This document shows, in pieces, positions 18,988-28,853 of a stretch of 51,113 nucleotides of DNA. The DNA comes from Acidobacteriota bacterium (GTDB lineage Bacteria > Acidobacteriota > Vicinamibacteria > Vicinamibacterales > UBA2999): contig JADZCN010000044.1 of NCBI GenBank assembly GCA_020851565.1, positions 1-51,113 of the forward strand. Reading direction: 5' to 3'. A program made the translations under genes and the position numbers. Position 1 is the first letter of the stretch. Each line of letters starts with the position of its first letter. Under the pieces are notes generated by a model. It had not been told where the DNA came from. It saw nothing but the letters and a program-made list of their open reading frames with translations, and searched no databases.

Positions 18988-20322
18988 ATGCGCAAAGCGG
19001 CAATCCTCGCGCTCGTGGTGGTCATGGCGGGCGGCGCGGCGTACTACTTCGGCTTCTTCTCCCGCGATCAGGCTGCGGCGGCGGCCGGCGGTCCCGGAGC
19101 GGGCGGCCCGGGCGGGCAACGCCCAGGCGGAGGCGGGGGTGGCCCCATGGGCGGCGGCGGATTCGGCGGCGGCTTCCGCCCGCCGATGAGCGTCGAGATC
19201 GGCACGGCTTCATCCGGCAAGATTGGCGCGACACTCACCGTCGTCGGCAACCTCATCGGCGAACAGACCGTGGATGTCGCGCCGAAGACGGGCGGGCGCC
19301 TGCAGAGCATCAATGTCCAGCTCGGTGATCGCGTGCGGCGCAACCAGGTGATCGCGAAGATCGAGGACCTGGAGATCGTCGAGCAGGTCAAGCAGGCGCG
19401 CGCGTCGATGGAGGTGGCCAGGGCGACCATCCGGCAGCGCGAGGCCGACCTCAAGGTCGCCGAGGTGAACTTCGAACGGTCGAAGAACCTCTTCGGCCGC
19501 CAGCTGCTCGCCAAGCAGGCACTGGACGATGCCGAATCGCGTTACCTCTCGGCCCAGGCCCAGCTGGATCTGGCGAAGGCCCAGACGGAGCAGACCGGCG
19601 CCCGCATGGAAGAGCTCGAGATCAACCTCCGCAACACCACCATCGTCTCGCCGGTGGACGGGTTCGTCGGCCGGCGCAACGTGGATCCGGGCGCCTGGGT
19701 CTCGCAGAATGCGCCGGTCGTGTCGGTGGTGGACATCTCGCGCCTGCGCATCGTCTCCAACGTGGTCGAGAAGGACCTGCGCATGGTGAATGCCGGCGAT
19801 CAGGCAGTCGTCGAGGTGGATGCGTATCCGGGGGAGAAGTTCAACGGGCGCATCGCCCGCGTGTCCCCGGTGCTCGATCCGTCCACGCGGACCGCCACGA
19901 TGGAAGTCGAGATCCCCAACGTCGACTACCGACTGAAGCCCGGGATGTATGCGCGCGTCGCCCTCACGATCGAGGAGCGCGAGCACGCCTTGCTGGTACC
20001 GAAGGTCGCCGTGGTGGACTACGAGGGGCGGCGGGGGGTGTTCGTGGCCGATGCCGAGAACAAGGCACGGTTCATCCCCGTGAAGCTCGGGCTCGAGGAC
20101 GCCGAGCGCATGGAGATCGTCGAAGGCTTGAAGGCCGGGGATCAGATCGTGACCAGTGGCGCGGGCTCGCTGCGCGCCGGCGACACGCTCCTGCTGCCCG
20201 GGCAGAATGCGGGCGGGCCGGGTGCCATCGACGGGCCCACCCCGGGCCGCCGGCCCGGCGCGGGGAACGGCGGGGGCCGTCCCGCCGCCCAGCGCGGACA
20301 GGGACAGCGGCCGCCCCAGTAG
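18988..20322 (+). CDS. RND efflux periplasmic adaptor (membrane-fusion protein)
   Basis: A 444-residue HlyD/AcrA-type adaptor linking permease and TolC-type channel. One N-terminal membrane anchor (ILALVVVMAGGAAYYFGFF) is followed by an extreme glycine-rich stretch (about residues 33-66). The barrel-sandwich half-motif TVDVAPKTGGRLQSINVQLGDRVRRNQVIAKIED comes next, then a coiled-coil hairpin and the second half-motif STIVSPVDGFVGRRNVDPGAWVS-like wording. The beta-barrel domain shows VVEVDAYPGEKFNGRIARVSPVLDPSTRTATMEVEIPN and LKPGMYARVALTI. The C-terminal tail is again Gly/Pro/Arg-rich. The gene lies 49 nt before the permease gene in the same orientation. Confidence 0.94.
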   Translation: MRKAAILALVVVMAGGAAYYFGFFSRDQAAAAAGGPGAGGPGGQRPGGGGGGPMGGGGFGGGFRPPMSVEIGTASSGKIGATLTVVGNLIGEQTVDVAPKTGGRLQSINVQLGDRVRRNQVIAKIEDLEIVEQVKQARASMEVARATIRQREADLKVAEVNFERSKNLFGRQLLAKQALDDAESRYLSAQAQLDLAKAQTEQTGARMEELEINLRNTTIVSPVDGFVGRRNVDPGAWVSQNAPVVSVVDISRLRIVSNVVEKDLRMVNAGDQAVVEVDAYPGEKFNGRIARVSPVLDPSTRTATMEVEIPNVDYRLKPGMYARVALTIEEREHALLVPKVAVVDYEGRRGVFVADAENKARFIPVKLGLEDAERMEIVEGLKAGDQIVTSGAGSLRAGDTLLLPGQNAGGPGAIDGPTPGRRPGAGNGGGRPAAQRGQGQRPPQ

Positions 20323-20371
20323 CCGGGCGTACCCCCGCCCACGGAAGACACTTCGTAGCCAAGGAACCCGT

Positions 20372-23300
20372 ATGAGCATTCCTCGCCTCGCGATTCACCG
20401 GCCCGTGACGATGTTCATGATCAGCTTCGTCATCGTGCTGCTGGGCGCCATCTCGCTCACCCGGCTGCCGGTGGACCTGATGCCCGACACCGAGTTCCCG
20501 AGCATCACGGTGCGCGTGAGCTACGCGGGCGTCGGCCCGCTGGAGATGGAGGAGCTGGTCACCAGGCCGATCGAGCAGGCCGTCAGCGCCGTTGCGGGCC
20601 TGGAACGCGTGGAGTCGACCTCGTCGGAAGGCAGCTCGATGGTCCGGCTGAACTTCGCCTGGGGCACGGACCTCAGCGAGGCCGCCGACGATGTGCGGAC
20701 CCGCGTGGATCGCGTGCGCGGCCGCCTGCCCGAGGACGCGGACCCGCCGACGATCTTCAAGTTCGACTCGACGGCCATGCCCATCATGGGCATCGGCGTG
20801 GAGGGTGACTACGACCTCGTGACGCTCCGCGAACTGGCCCAGAACGATTTGTCGCCGCGCCTCGAGCGCGTGGCGGGCGTCGCGGCCGTCACGGTGGACG
20901 GCGGCCTCCGCCGGCAGATCCGGGTGGACCTGTCGCGAGAGAAGATCACGGCACTGAATCTCTCGCCCGACCGCGTGGTCCAGATCCTGCGCACGGAGAA
21001 CCAGAACATCCCGCTGGGCGAGGTGAACGACGCCGACCGCACCCTGCTCCTGCGCAGCCCCGGCCAGTTCACCAACCTCGAGGAAATCAAGAACACGGTC
21101 GTCCTCACCCGCGACGGCGTGCCGGTCTACCTGAAGGACATCGCCGAGGTGAAGGACTCGACCGAGGACCGCCGGTCGTTCACGCGCATCAACGGGCGCC
21201 CCGGTATCCGCATGCGCGTCACAAAGCAGTCCGGGACCAACACGGTGCAGATCGCCGAGGGCGTGCGTGCCGAGATCGAGCGGATCAACCGCGAGGTGTC
21301 CGGAATCAGGATGGAGGTGCTGGACGACCAGTCCAAGTTCATCGAACGCGCCATCCACAGCGTGCAGGAGCACGCGATGATTGGCAGCGTCCTGGTCATT
21401 GCCATCATCTTCCTCTTCCTGCGCGACCTGAAGTCCACGCTCATCATCTGCACGTCGATCCCCATCTCGGTCATCGGCACCTTCGCCTTGCTCTACTTCG
21501 GCGGGTACACCCTCAACACGCTCACCTTCGGCGGCCTGGCGCTCGGCATCGGCATGATCGTGGACGCCGCCATCGTCGTGCTCGAGAACACGTACCGGCA
21601 CCTCGAGATGGGCAAGGACCGGATGACGGCCGCCATCGACGGATCGGAAGAGGTGTGGTCGGCCATCCTGGCCTCCACCCTCACCCATGTCGCGGTCTTC
21701 GTCCCGATGCTGTTCCTCACCGGCGTGTCGAGCATCATGTTCGGGCAGCTGGCGGCGGTGGTCTCGTTCTCGCTGGCGATGTCGCTGCTCGTGGCCGTGA
21801 CCATCGTTCCCGTACTCTGCTCGCGGCTGCTGGACCCGCCGTCCCACGGGAAGGACACCAAGGGCGTCTTCGGGGCGATCAGCCGTGCCGTGGATCGGGG
21901 ACTGGACGGCCTCGACGCCTTCTACGCCCGCTCGCTGCACACCGCCCTGCACCATCGCCCCACGGTCTTCGCCGTGGGATTCGCGCTGTTCGCCATCGCC
22001 CTGTTCCTGCTGCCCCGTATCGGGTTCGAGTTCCAGCCCAGCACGGACGAGGGCGAGGTGAGCGTGGACGCCGAACTGGCCGTGGGCACGCGCATCGAGA
22101 ACACCGAGGCGGTCATCGTCCAGCTCGAGAACCGGATCCGCGAAGTGGTGCCGGAGGCGACGATGCTCATCTCGCAGGCCGGCGGGGGCGGCGGCTTCGG
22201 CAACTCGTCGACGCACCGCGGCAGCATCCAGGTCCGCCTGGTGCCGCGGACCGAGCGGCAGCGCAGCAACGAGCAGATCTCGATGGACCTCCGGCGGCAG
22301 CTCTCCGGCATCCCCGGCGTCGTCGTGCGCGCCCGGGCCTCCGGCGGTCAGAACATGATGCGCGGCATGGGCAACCAGGGCGGCGGCCGCCTGGCCGTGG
22401 AAATCATGGGCCACGATCTGGAGTCCTCCAAGCGCATCGCCCAGGACGTGAAGACCCTGCTCGACTCCACGCCCGGGGTGGCCGACTCGCGGCTCCAGCG
22501 CGAGGAGGGCCGGCCGGAACTGTCCGTCCGGGTGGACCGCGACAAGGCGGCGCTGCTCGGCATGACCGTCACCGGCGTGGCCAACACCATTCGCACGAAC
22601 GTCGCGGGTACGCAGGCTGCGATGTTCCGTGAGTTCGGCAACGAGTACCCGATCGTCGTCCGACTGCGCGAGGAGGACCGCGAGGAGGTCTCCTCCGTTG
22701 GCGACGTCCTGCTCAGCACCCCCGCGGGCCAGGTGCTGCCGGCCAAGAACGTGATGGTCATCGACCGCGACACCGGCCCCGTCTCGGTGGAGCGCAAGAA
22801 CCAGGAGCGCATCCAGCGCGTGTTCGCCGAGACGGAGGTCACTCTCAGCGAGGCCGTGAACAGCGTGCAGGCCCGCATCGGCGAGATCGAGGTGCCCAGG
22901 GACTTCGCGGTCGGGTTCGGCAACGAGGTGGAGGAGCAGGCGCGATCGTTCCGCGAGCTCCAGCTCGTGCTGATCCTGGCCATCGTGCTGGTCTACACGG
23001 TGATGGCCTCGCAATACGAGTCGCTGCGCGACCCGTTCATCATCATCTTCTCGATCCCGCTCGCCGCGATCGGCGTCGTCGGCATCCTGCTGCTCACGGG
23101 GACGGCCTTCAGCATGCAGGCCTACATCGGGGTCATCATGCTGGCGGGCATCGTGGTCAGCAACGCCATCCTGCTGGTGGACTACACCAACACGCTGCGC
23201 GAGCGGGACAAGATGCCCCTCCGGCAGGCCATCGAGACCGCGGGACGGCACCGGCTGCGCCCCATTCTCATGACCTCCACGTGCACGGCGCTCGGCCTGG

Positions 23301-23488
23301 TGCCGATGGCGCTCGGCATCGGCGAGGGCGCCGAGCTCCAGGCGCCGCTGGCCCGCGTTGTCATCGGCGGCCTGATGACCTCGACGCTCATCACGCTGGT
23401 CTTCGTGCCCGCGATGTACACGCTGTTCGAGGAGGGCTGGCGCGGGATCTTCAGGAAGGGCGCGGCAGCCCCCGAAGCAGCGCACTGA
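20372..23488 (+). CDS. RND efflux transporter permease (AcrB superfamily)
   Basis: The 1038-residue inner-membrane pump uses the proton gradient to expel substrates. The N-terminus [24 protein letters not shown] begins membrane segment 1. Family marks include the porter-domain stretch [43 protein letters not shown] in segment 4, and C-terminal [21 protein letters not shown] and [29 protein letters not shown]. Segment 4 has Asp-Ala where AcrB has the Asp-Asp proton relay, a form also seen in metal-exporting RND pumps. The ATG at 20372 follows AAGGAA (20361-20366) and gives the standard RND N-terminus, so longer upstream extensions were rejected. The 3' end overlaps the convergent folK by 38 nt. 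Confidence 0.95.
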   Translation: MSIPRLAIHRPVTMFMISFVIVLLGAISLTRLPVDLMPDTEFPSITVRVSYAGVGPLEMEELVTRPIEQAVSAVAGLERVESTSSEGSSMVRLNFAWGTDLSEAADDVRTRVDRVRGRLPEDADPPTIFKFDSTAMPIMGIGVEGDYDLVTLRELAQNDLSPRLERVAGVAAVTVDGGLRRQIRVDLSREKITALNLSPDRVVQILRTENQNIPLGEVNDADRTLLLRSPGQFTNLEEIKNTVVLTRDGVPVYLKDIAEVKDSTEDRRSFTRINGRPGIRMRVTKQSGTNTVQIAEGVRAEIERINREVSGIRMEVLDDQSKFIERAIHSVQEHAMIGSVLVIAIIFLFLRDLKSTLIICTSIPISVIGTFALLYFGGYTLNTLTFGGLALGIGMIVDAAIVVLENTYRHLEMGKDRMTAAIDGSEEVWSAILASTLTHVAVFVPMLFLTGVSSIMFGQLAAVVSFSLAMSLLVAVTIVPVLCSRLLDPPSHGKDTKGVFGAISRAVDRGLDGLDAFYARSLHTALHHRPTVFAVGFALFAIALFLLPRIGFEFQPSTDEGEVSVDAELAVGTRIENTEAVIVQLENRIREVVPEATMLISQAGGGGGFGNSSTHRGSIQVRLVPRTERQRSNEQISMDLRRQLSGIPGVVVRARASGGQNMMRGMGNQGGGRLAVEIMGHDLESSKRIAQDVKTLLDSTPGVADSRLQREEGRPELSVRVDRDKAALLGMTVTGVANTIRTNVAGTQAAMFREFGNEYPIVVRLREEDREEVSSVGDVLLSTPAGQVLPAKNVMVIDRDTGPVSVERKNQERIQRVFAETEVTLSEAVNSVQARIGEIEVPRDFAVGFGNEVEEQARSFRELQLVLILAIVLVYTVMASQYESLRDPFIIIFSIPLAAIGVVGILLLTGTAFSMQAYIGVIMLAGIVVSNAILLVDYTNTLRERDKMPLRQAIETAGRHRLRPILMTSTCTALGLVPMALGIGEGAELQAPLARVVIGGLMTSTLITLVFVPAMYTLFEEGWRGIFRKGAAAPEAAH

Positions 23489-23927
23489 CGGACTGCCCGG
23501 TCACCGGGTCCACCCAGTCACCCGCCACTTCCGCGAGCGGCACCAGCACGAAGCGCCGCTCGCGGAAGCGGGGATGGGGCACGACGAGCCCCTCCTCTTC
23601 CACGATCGCATCCCCGTACAGGATCAGGTCCAGGTCCAGCGTCCGCGCGGCGTAGCGGTAGGGGCGCGCGCGGCCGGCCTCCGCCTCAATCTGCTGCAGC
23701 ACCGACAGCAGCGCGCGTGGTGGCAGCTCAGTCTCTCCCACGACAACGCCGTTCAGGAAGGCACCCTGCTCGTCGGGGACGCCCTCAGGCGCGGTTTCGA
23801 TGAACGTGGAACAGCGGAGGCCGTGCAGGAGCGGACGGAGTCGCGAGAGGGCGAAGGCGAGACGGGCTTCGCGATGGCCGAGGTTGGATCCGAGGGCGAT
23901 GGCCACGGGCACGCGCGGCGCGGCCAC
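23451..23927 (-). CDS. folK: 2-amino-4-hydroxy-6-hydroxymethyldihydropteridine pyrophosphokinase
   Basis: The 158-residue HPPK transfers pyrophosphate from ATP to 6-hydroxymethyl-dihydropterin in folate synthesis. Motifs: [21 protein letters not shown] (residues 8-28), [45 protein letters not shown] and [26 protein letters not shown]. The GTG at 23927 was chosen: it fits the family length, lies 11 nt after the preceding stop, and has a GAGG-type site. A frame extension upstream has no folK similarity. The last 38 nt overlap the 3' end of the convergent RND gene. folB and folP are not adjacent. Confidence 0.94.
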   Translation of the reverse strand: MAAPRVPVAIALGSNLGHREARLAFALSRLRPLLHGLRCSTFIETAPEGVPDEQGAFLNGVVVGETELPPRALLSVLQQIEAEAGRARPYRYAARTLDLDLILYGDAIVEEEGLVVPHPRFRERRFVLVPLAEVAGDWVDPVTGQSVSALLRGLPRPS

Positions 23928-23938
23928 CTCGCCCTCGT

Positions 23939-24424
23939 CTATTCCATCCAGCGGGTGTCGGCAACGACGCCGCGGCGCTCGTTGATCGGCAGGTGCGTGC
24001 CGATGAGGTCCGTGCGCCCCGCGGCCGCCTGGTCGAACAGGCGCTTGTGCTCCAGCATCTCGCCCAGGATGATTTTCAGCATGCCCTTGTGCCGGGCGTG
24101 CGTGATGGTCTCGAGCCGGGGGCGCCACTGGTCCACGAACTGCTGGTTGGCGCGGGCGTCCTCGGCGGCAAGGGCCTTCCACGCATCCGCCTTCCCCGGC
24201 GCCGGCACGACGGGGCGGGCCGGGTCCGCGGGGATGGGCGCGCCCAGATCGAGCAGCGCGTGCTGCAGCCACGAGGCGTGGGTCTCCTCGCGGTTGATGA
24301 TGTACTGGTAGGCGTTGTTCACGTCGTAGTCGCTGACGTGACGCGCGACCTCCTCGTGCCGCGTGAGCAGCGCGAGGCGGGCCATGTAGAAGTCGCGGAT
24401 GAGCTGCCGCAGGTCGTTGGTCAC
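23939..24424 (-). CDS. Ferritin-like (rubrerythrin-type) helical protein
   Basis: A 161-residue all-helical protein not assignable to a named family. It carries carboxylate/histidine motifs that look like a four-helix di-iron centre: RHEEVARHV (about residues 22-30), NREETHASWLQH (about 45-56, an E-x2-H pattern) and LGEMLEHKRLFDQ (about 128-140, again E-x2-EH). Such motifs are typical of rubrerythrin/ferritin-like domains that bind iron or act in oxidative-stress defence. There is no rubredoxin Cys motif. The start is GTG, overlapping the stop of the DksA/TraR-like gene as GTGA. Function is inferred only from the motif pattern. Confidence 0.7.
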   Translation of the reverse strand: MTNDLRQLIRDFYMARLALLTRHEEVARHVSDYDVNNAYQYIINREETHASWLQHALLDLGAPIPADPARPVVPAPGKADAWKALAAEDARANQQFVDQWRPRLETITHARHKGMLKIILGEMLEHKRLFDQAAAGRTDLIGTHLPINERRGVVADTRWME

Positions 24425-24759
24425 GCCTTCTGCTTTTCCTTGCAGGTGATGCACACGCGCGTCCACGGGATGGCGTTCAGCCGCGCCTCGGCAATGGGCT
24501 CGCCGCAGTCGCGGCAGATGCCAAACGTGCCCTTCTCGATGCGGATGAGCGCCTCGTCAATCGCCTGGAGGATCTTCGCATCGGTCTGCTTCAGGCGCAG
24601 GTGAATGTGGACTTCGTTGTTGCCGGCCGCCTGGTCGGCCATGTCGCCCTGACGCCCGGTGTTGTGCTCCATCTGGGTCTGGAGGGGACGAAGGCCGGCG
24701 TCCTGGGCGAGCTCTGCCTTCTTCCGCTGCAGAGCGTCCTTGTAGACCGAAACATTCAT
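24421..24759 (-). CDS. DksA/TraR C4-type zinc finger protein
   Basis: A 112-residue protein of the DksA/TraR family, which enters the secondary channel of RNA polymerase and modulates initiation, often with ppGpp. Two halves are visible: a coiled-coil N-terminal helix (ALQRKKAELAQDAG...LKQTDAKILQAIDEALIRIEKGTFG) and the zinc finger ICRDCGEPI...PWTRVCITCKEKQKA with two C-x2-C pairs. The coiled-coil tip lacks an obvious DxxDxA pair of classical DksA. The length is intermediate between TraR (about 73) and DksA (151). The ATG at 24759 has GGGAG 10 nt upstream. The long open frame extending further upstream has no family similarity and was trimmed. It is coupled to the ferritin-like gene. Confidence 0.88.
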   Translation of the reverse strand: MNVSVYKDALQRKKAELAQDAGLRPLQTQMEHNTGRQGDMADQAAGNNEVHIHLRLKQTDAKILQAIDEALIRIEKGTFGICRDCGEPIAEARLNAIPWTRVCITCKEKQKA

Positions 24760-24839
24760 CGACACGCTACTCCCTGTGTCACCCAGCCGTGTGGCGACAA
24801 CAGTTAAGTCTATCACGGAGGGCCCGGCCGGCCCCGCCG

Positions 24840-27407
24840 CTACTCGGCACGGAGGGTGGCCAGGGGCTTGCGCTGCAGCACGTCCCAGCTGGCCGCGATT
24901 CCCACCACGGCGACCAGGGCAGCCGTGACGAGAACCCCCGCCGCGCTCAGGAGCGGCAGCGGGCGGAAGGGGATCTCCAGCGCAAAGCGCGAGATGCCCC
25001 ACGTCAGGCCGATGGCGCCCAGCGAGCCGATGAGCCCTGCCAGCCCCCCGAGCAGGCCGTACTCGAGCAGCAGCACCGCCGTGATGAGGCGGCGCGTGGC
25101 GCCCAGGGTCTTGAAGATGGCCGCCTCGTAGATGCGGCGGAACTTCGTCATGGCGACGGCGCCAATGAGGATGAGCAGCCCGCTCAGGACCACCAAGGAT
25201 CCCACCACCGTGACCGCGAGCGTGACGTTGTCCACGACCGCCTTGATGGTCTGCAGGATCTCCCGCCCGTCTATGACGGAGACATTGGGCGCCACGGCCA
25301 CCAGGTCGGCCTGCAGGCGGCCGCGCGCCGTCGCATCGGACGGCCCGCGGAAGAACGCGATGGACGCATGCGGCGCGCGGTCGAGCACGCCCGGGCGGAA
25401 CACGAACATGAAGCCGCCGGCGCGGCTGTCTGACCACTCCACGTGGCGCACGCTGGTGACCCGCGCCTCGATGACGCGGCCCAGCACGTCGAAGCGCATG
25501 GTGTCCCCGATGGCGATGCGGAACCGATCCCGGATGCTCTCCTCGATGGACACCTCGGTGACCAGGGGGGCGGCCCCCCCGCCATCGGGCGAGGCCGGTT
25601 CGGGCCCGCTCCAGAACGCCCCCTCGAGGAGTCGTTCGTTGGCCTCGAGCTCCGTGCGGTAGGTGATGGTGTATTCGCGGGCCAGCGAGCCGCGGCCCCG
25701 GACGTCCTCGTAATTCTCCAGCTGCACGTCACGGCCCTGCACGCCGACGACGCGCGCGCGGAGCACCGGCAGGAGGCGCGGGGGCGGCGCACCGGGGTCC
25801 TGGCGCGAGATGACGAGCGCGCGGACGGCCTCCACCTGGTCGGCCTGGACGTCCAGCATGAACATGTCGGGCGCTTCGGGCGAGAGGTCCACGGCGAACT
25901 CGGCGATCAGGTTCTCCTGCAGCGAACGGACACCGATGATGAAGAAGCTGCCCAGTCCCACCGCGAGCAGCACGATTCGCGCCTGGCTGCCCGGCCGGCT
26001 CAACTGCAGCACGGCGTGCCGCAGCGGGAACCACCGCGACCGCGCCAGCGGGCGAATGAGTCGGATCATCAACAGTCCCGCCAGGTGCAGCACGAGCGCC
26101 GTCGCGGCGAAGCCCACGGTGACGACCAGCCCGATGCGCCACGAGCCCGCCTGCCACACCGTGAGGGCCACGAGCGCGGCCGCCACCACGCCGACGGTGG
26201 CGATCTGCACGGGGTCGCGCCGCGGTGCGGTCGCGTCATCTCGCAGCAGCCGCGACGGCTTGACGTGCCGCACGTCGAGCAGCGGGACCAGGGCGAAGAG
26301 CACCGACACGAGCAGCCCGATGCCGAGGCCCTGCAGCACGGCCGGCGCCGTCAGGCCGTACTCGATGGTCACGCCCGGGGTGGCCGCCGCGGCCAGCCAT
26401 GTCGGGATCGCCGCGATTGCGCCAGCGGCCATCGCCACGCCCAGCAGGCTCCCGGCGATCCCCAGGATGATGACCTGTGCCAGGTAGATGGCCAGCAACT
26501 GCGACGAGCGCGCGCCCACGCACTTGAGCACGGCAATGCTGCGGATCTTCTGCTGGACGAACACGCGCGTCACGCTCGACACCCCGATGCCGCCCAGGAT
26601 GACGATGACGAGGCCGACGAGGCTCAGGTAGTCCTCGGCCCGGGCGAAGTCCTCGCCGATGTCGTCCTCGGTCGCTTTGTAGGACCGCACCCGCGCGAAC
26701 GCATTGGCGAAGTCGGCGCGAAGGGCGGCGACCAGCCCGTCGAGCGCGGCGTCGGGCACCTTCAGCAGCCGCTGGTACGAAGCACGGCTGCCGAACGCGA
26801 GCAGACCGGTGGCCTGCAGATCCTCGAGCGACACGAAGATGCGGGGTCCCAGGCTGAAGGCGCCGAGCCGGCGCCCGGGCTCGGCCTCGATGACGCCGCG
26901 GATGACGAAGCGTTTCGTCCCGATGAGCAGCCCATCGCCGACCCGCACTCCGAGCTGCGCGAGCAGCTCGGGCCGCACGAGCACGCCGAAGTCGCGCAGC
27001 AGGTCATGGGAGAAGGCCTGGCCACCGACAAGGGCCATGCGGCCGTAGTAGGGAAACCCCGGCTCCACGGCCCGCAGCTCCACCATGCGCGTCAGTCCCG
27101 CCTCCCCGTCCGCGGCGCGGACCATGGTGGCGATCTCCACCGACTGCAGGCTGTCGGCCCCGGCCTCGGCCAGGCGGCTCTCAACGACCTGCAGCAGGTC
27201 GGGGTCCAGCGCTCGGTTGCTGCTGATGATGGCGTCGGCCGTGATGAGGGCGCGCGCCTCCCCCGCAAACGTCTGGCGCACGCTCTGGATGACGGACCGG
27301 AGGGCGACGATGGCGCCCACGCCCACGGCGATGCAGACGAAGAAGAACAGCAGCCGGCGCCAGGACGACCGCATCTCGCGCGCGATCATCCGGGAGATGA
27401 ACATCAT
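24840..27407 (-). CDS. ABC transporter permease, YbbP/FtsX-MacB type
   Basis: The 855-residue membrane protein has two FtsX-like permease cores. The N-terminus SRMIAREMRSSWRRLLFFFVCIAVGVGAIVALRSVIQSVR gives the first membrane segment and a MacB-like periplasmic domain follows. The first core is LSLVGLVIVILGGIGVSSVTRVFVQQKIRSIAVLKCVGARSSQLLAIYLAQ. The second, C-terminal core is LLILIGAVAMTKFRRIYEAAIFKTLGATRRLITAVLLLEYGLLGGLAGLIG. About ten segments in all match the YbbP family (about 800 residues). ATG 27407 overlaps the stop of the ATPase gene as ATGA. Together with the ATPase and the GDSL esterase this is a collinear tesA-ybbA-ybbP-type set, probably handling lipids or lipoproteins of the envelope. 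Substrate unknown. Confidence 0.9.
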   Translation of the reverse strand: MMFISRMIAREMRSSWRRLLFFFVCIAVGVGAIVALRSVIQSVRQTFAGEARALITADAIISSNRALDPDLLQVVESRLAEAGADSLQSVEIATMVRAADGEAGLTRMVELRAVEPGFPYYGRMALVGGQAFSHDLLRDFGVLVRPELLAQLGVRVGDGLLIGTKRFVIRGVIEAEPGRRLGAFSLGPRIFVSLEDLQATGLLAFGSRASYQRLLKVPDAALDGLVAALRADFANAFARVRSYKATEDDIGEDFARAEDYLSLVGLVIVILGGIGVSSVTRVFVQQKIRSIAVLKCVGARSSQLLAIYLAQVIILGIAGSLLGVAMAAGAIAAIPTWLAAAATPGVTIEYGLTAPAVLQGLGIGLLVSVLFALVPLLDVRHVKPSRLLRDDATAPRRDPVQIATVGVVAAALVALTVWQAGSWRIGLVVTVGFAATALVLHLAGLLMIRLIRPLARSRWFPLRHAVLQLSRPGSQARIVLLAVGLGSFFIIGVRSLQENLIAEFAVDLSPEAPDMFMLDVQADQVEAVRALVISRQDPGAPPPRLLPVLRARVVGVQGRDVQLENYEDVRGRGSLAREYTITYRTELEANERLLEGAFWSGPEPASPDGGGAAPLVTEVSIEESIRDRFRIAIGDTMRFDVLGRVIEARVTSVRHVEWSDSRAGGFMFVFRPGVLDRAPHASIAFFRGPSDATARGRLQADLVAVAPNVSVIDGREILQTIKAVVDNVTLAVTVVGSLVVLSGLLILIGAVAMTKFRRIYEAAIFKTLGATRRLITAVLLLEYGLLGGLAGLIGSLGAIGLTWGISRFALEIPFRPLPLLSAAGVLVTAALVAVVGIAASWDVLQRKPLATLRAE

Positions 27408-28096
27408 CGGCCTGCGACCGCGCCTGCCACCGGGGCCTCGCCCACCGACCGCCCGTCTCTCAGCACGAGCCGCGCGTCGGCCACGGCCGCCACCGAGGGA
27501 TCGTGCGTCACCAGCACCAGCGTCACGTTGCGTGTGCGCCGCACCTGCAGGAGCAGCTCGAGGATGTGACGCCCGTTGGTGCTGTCGAGATTGCCCGTGG
27601 GCTCGTCGGCCAGGATGAGCGGCGGGTTGTTGGCCAGGGCGCGCGCGATCGCGATGCGCTGCTGCTCGCCTCCGGACAGCTGCGACGGGTAGTGATGGCC
27701 GCGGTCGTGGAGCCCCACCTCGTCCAGCAGCGCCTGCGCCCGCTCGGCGGCATCGCGCCGGCCCGCAATCTCCATGGGGACCTGGATGTTCTCGATCGCC
27801 GTCAGCGACGGCACCAGGTGGAAGAACTGGAACACGAAGCCGATCTTCTCGCCGCGCAGCCGCGCGAGCGCGTCCTCGTCGAGCCTGGTGATATCGACGC
27901 CGTCGATCAGGATCTCCCCCGACGTGGGCGCATCGAGGCCCGCGATGAGGCCGAGCAGCGTGGACTTGCCGCTGCCCGAGGGGCCGATGATGGCCAGGCA
28001 CTGGCCATCGGGCACGTCCAGCGTGAGCGGATGAAGGATGGTGAGCGGATGGTCGCCGCTCTGCACGGTCTTGCTGACACCTCGAAGCGCAATCAT
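27404..28096 (-). CDS. ABC transporter ATP-binding protein, YbbA/LolD type
   Basis: The 230-residue ATPase energises the adjacent YbbP-like permease. Motifs: Walker [12 protein letters not shown] (about residues 39-49), Q-loop [22 protein letters not shown] (typical of LolD/YbbA/MacB), signature [15 protein letters not shown], Walker [12 protein letters not shown], and H-loop [10 protein letters not shown]. The ATG at 28096 (MIALRGVSK) overlaps the stop of the esterase gene as ATGA. An upstream in-frame extension is not family-like. The stop overlaps the permease start, so the three genes are translated as one coupled set. Confidence 0.94.
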   Translation of the reverse strand: MIALRGVSKTVQSGDHPLTILHPLTLDVPDGQCLAIIGPSGSGKSTLLGLIAGLDAPTSGEILIDGVDITRLDEDALARLRGEKIGFVFQFFHLVPSLTAIENIQVPMEIAGRRDAAERAQALLDEVGLHDRGHHYPSQLSGGEQQRIAIARALANNPPLILADEPTGNLDSTNGRHILELLLQVRRTRNVTLVLVTHDPSVAAVADARLVLRDGRSVGEAPVAGAVAGR

Positions 28097-28803
28097 CGGG
28101 TTCCCGCGGCCGCTTTCAGAACGGGCTCGAGGGCGCGCCACACCGTGTCGGCCACCAGGCGCGCGCCCTCTTCATTAGGGTGAATCCCGTCGGCCTGGTT
28201 GAGCGCCGCCTCGCCGGCCACGCCCTCGAGCAGAAAGGGAATCAGGACCACGTCGTGCGTACTGGCCAGGTCGCGATAGACGCGGCGGAATCGCGCTGTG
28301 TACTCGGGACCGTTGTTCGGAGGGGCCTCCATGCCGGCCAGGATCACCGAGAGGCCCTCGCGCGTGCCTCGCTCGACGATGGCCGTCAGGTTCCGCTCGA
28401 GGTCCTCGATCGGCAGCCCACGGAGCGCATCGTTGCCGCCGAGCGCCACGACCAGCACCCGCGGGTTGCCCTCGAGCGCCCACTCCAGTCGCCGGAGCCC
28501 CCCGGCCGACGTGTCTCCGGACACGCCGGCGTTCACCACCTGGAAGTTCAGACCGCGTTCGTCGAGCCGCTGCTGGATGAGGGCGGGAAAGCTCCGAGTG
28601 GTCTCGAGGCCCAGGCCGGCGGTGAGGCTGTCACCCAGGATCACGATCTCGGGCCGGCGCTCCGACGGCGCCAGGGCGGACGCCGGCTCGGCCGGGGCCG
28701 CCGCCCGCGACTCGATCGGGGCGCTCGAGGGCCGGGGCGCCGAACAGGCCCAGCCAAGCGCGCATCCCAGCGCCAGACACGAAAGGAGAAGCGACGTTCG
28801 CAC
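28093..28803 (-). CDS. tesA: GDSL-type arylesterase / lysophospholipase TesA-like, exported
   Basis: A 236-residue SGNH hydrolase. The N-terminal hydrophobic segment (LLLSCLALGCALGWAC) is a signal peptide, perhaps a lipoprotein one, with a Cys at residue 20 but a non-ideal lipobox. The four SGNH blocks are visible: VILGDSLTAGLG (nucleophile Ser), NAGVSGDTSAGG (Gly), VALGGNDALRG (Asn) and DGIHPNEEGARLVA (Asp and His). A Ser/Ala/Pro-rich linker of about 30 residues separates signal and catalytic domain. The start is GTG with AGGAGA 9 nt upstream and a TATAAT further on. In E. coli tesA is divergent from ybbAP. Here it is collinear and overlapping. Confidence 0.9.
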   Translation of the reverse strand: MRTSLLLSCLALGCALGWACSAPRPSSAPIESRAAAPAEPASALAPSERRPEIVILGDSLTAGLGLETTRSFPALIQQRLDERGLNFQVVNAGVSGDTSAGGLRRLEWALEGNPRVLVVALGGNDALRGLPIEDLERNLTAIVERGTREGLSVILAGMEAPPNNGPEYTARFRRVYRDLASTHDVVLIPFLLEGVAGEAALNQADGIHPNEEGARLVADTVWRALEPVLKAAAGTR

Positions 28804-28819
28804 GTGACCTGTTCTCCTG

Positions 28820-28825
28820 ATTATA
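28820..28825 (-). promoter_or_regulatory. TATAAT -10 element upstream of the tesA-ybbAP set
   Basis: On the minus strand a perfect TATAAT (28825-28820) lies 16 nt before the GTG start, ahead of the AGGAGA ribosome site. No clear -35 box is seen. It sits in the 50-nt gap behind the PP2C gene. Confidence 0.45.
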
Positions 28826-28853
28826 CGAACGTCGACCGGCGCGCGATGCGGGC

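Noticed and set aside
20072..23485. Very long minus-strand open frame (1137 codons) opposite the RND permease
   Set aside because: It is His/Asp/Arg-rich low-complexity text with no family motifs, an expected shadow of a high-GC gene on the other strand.
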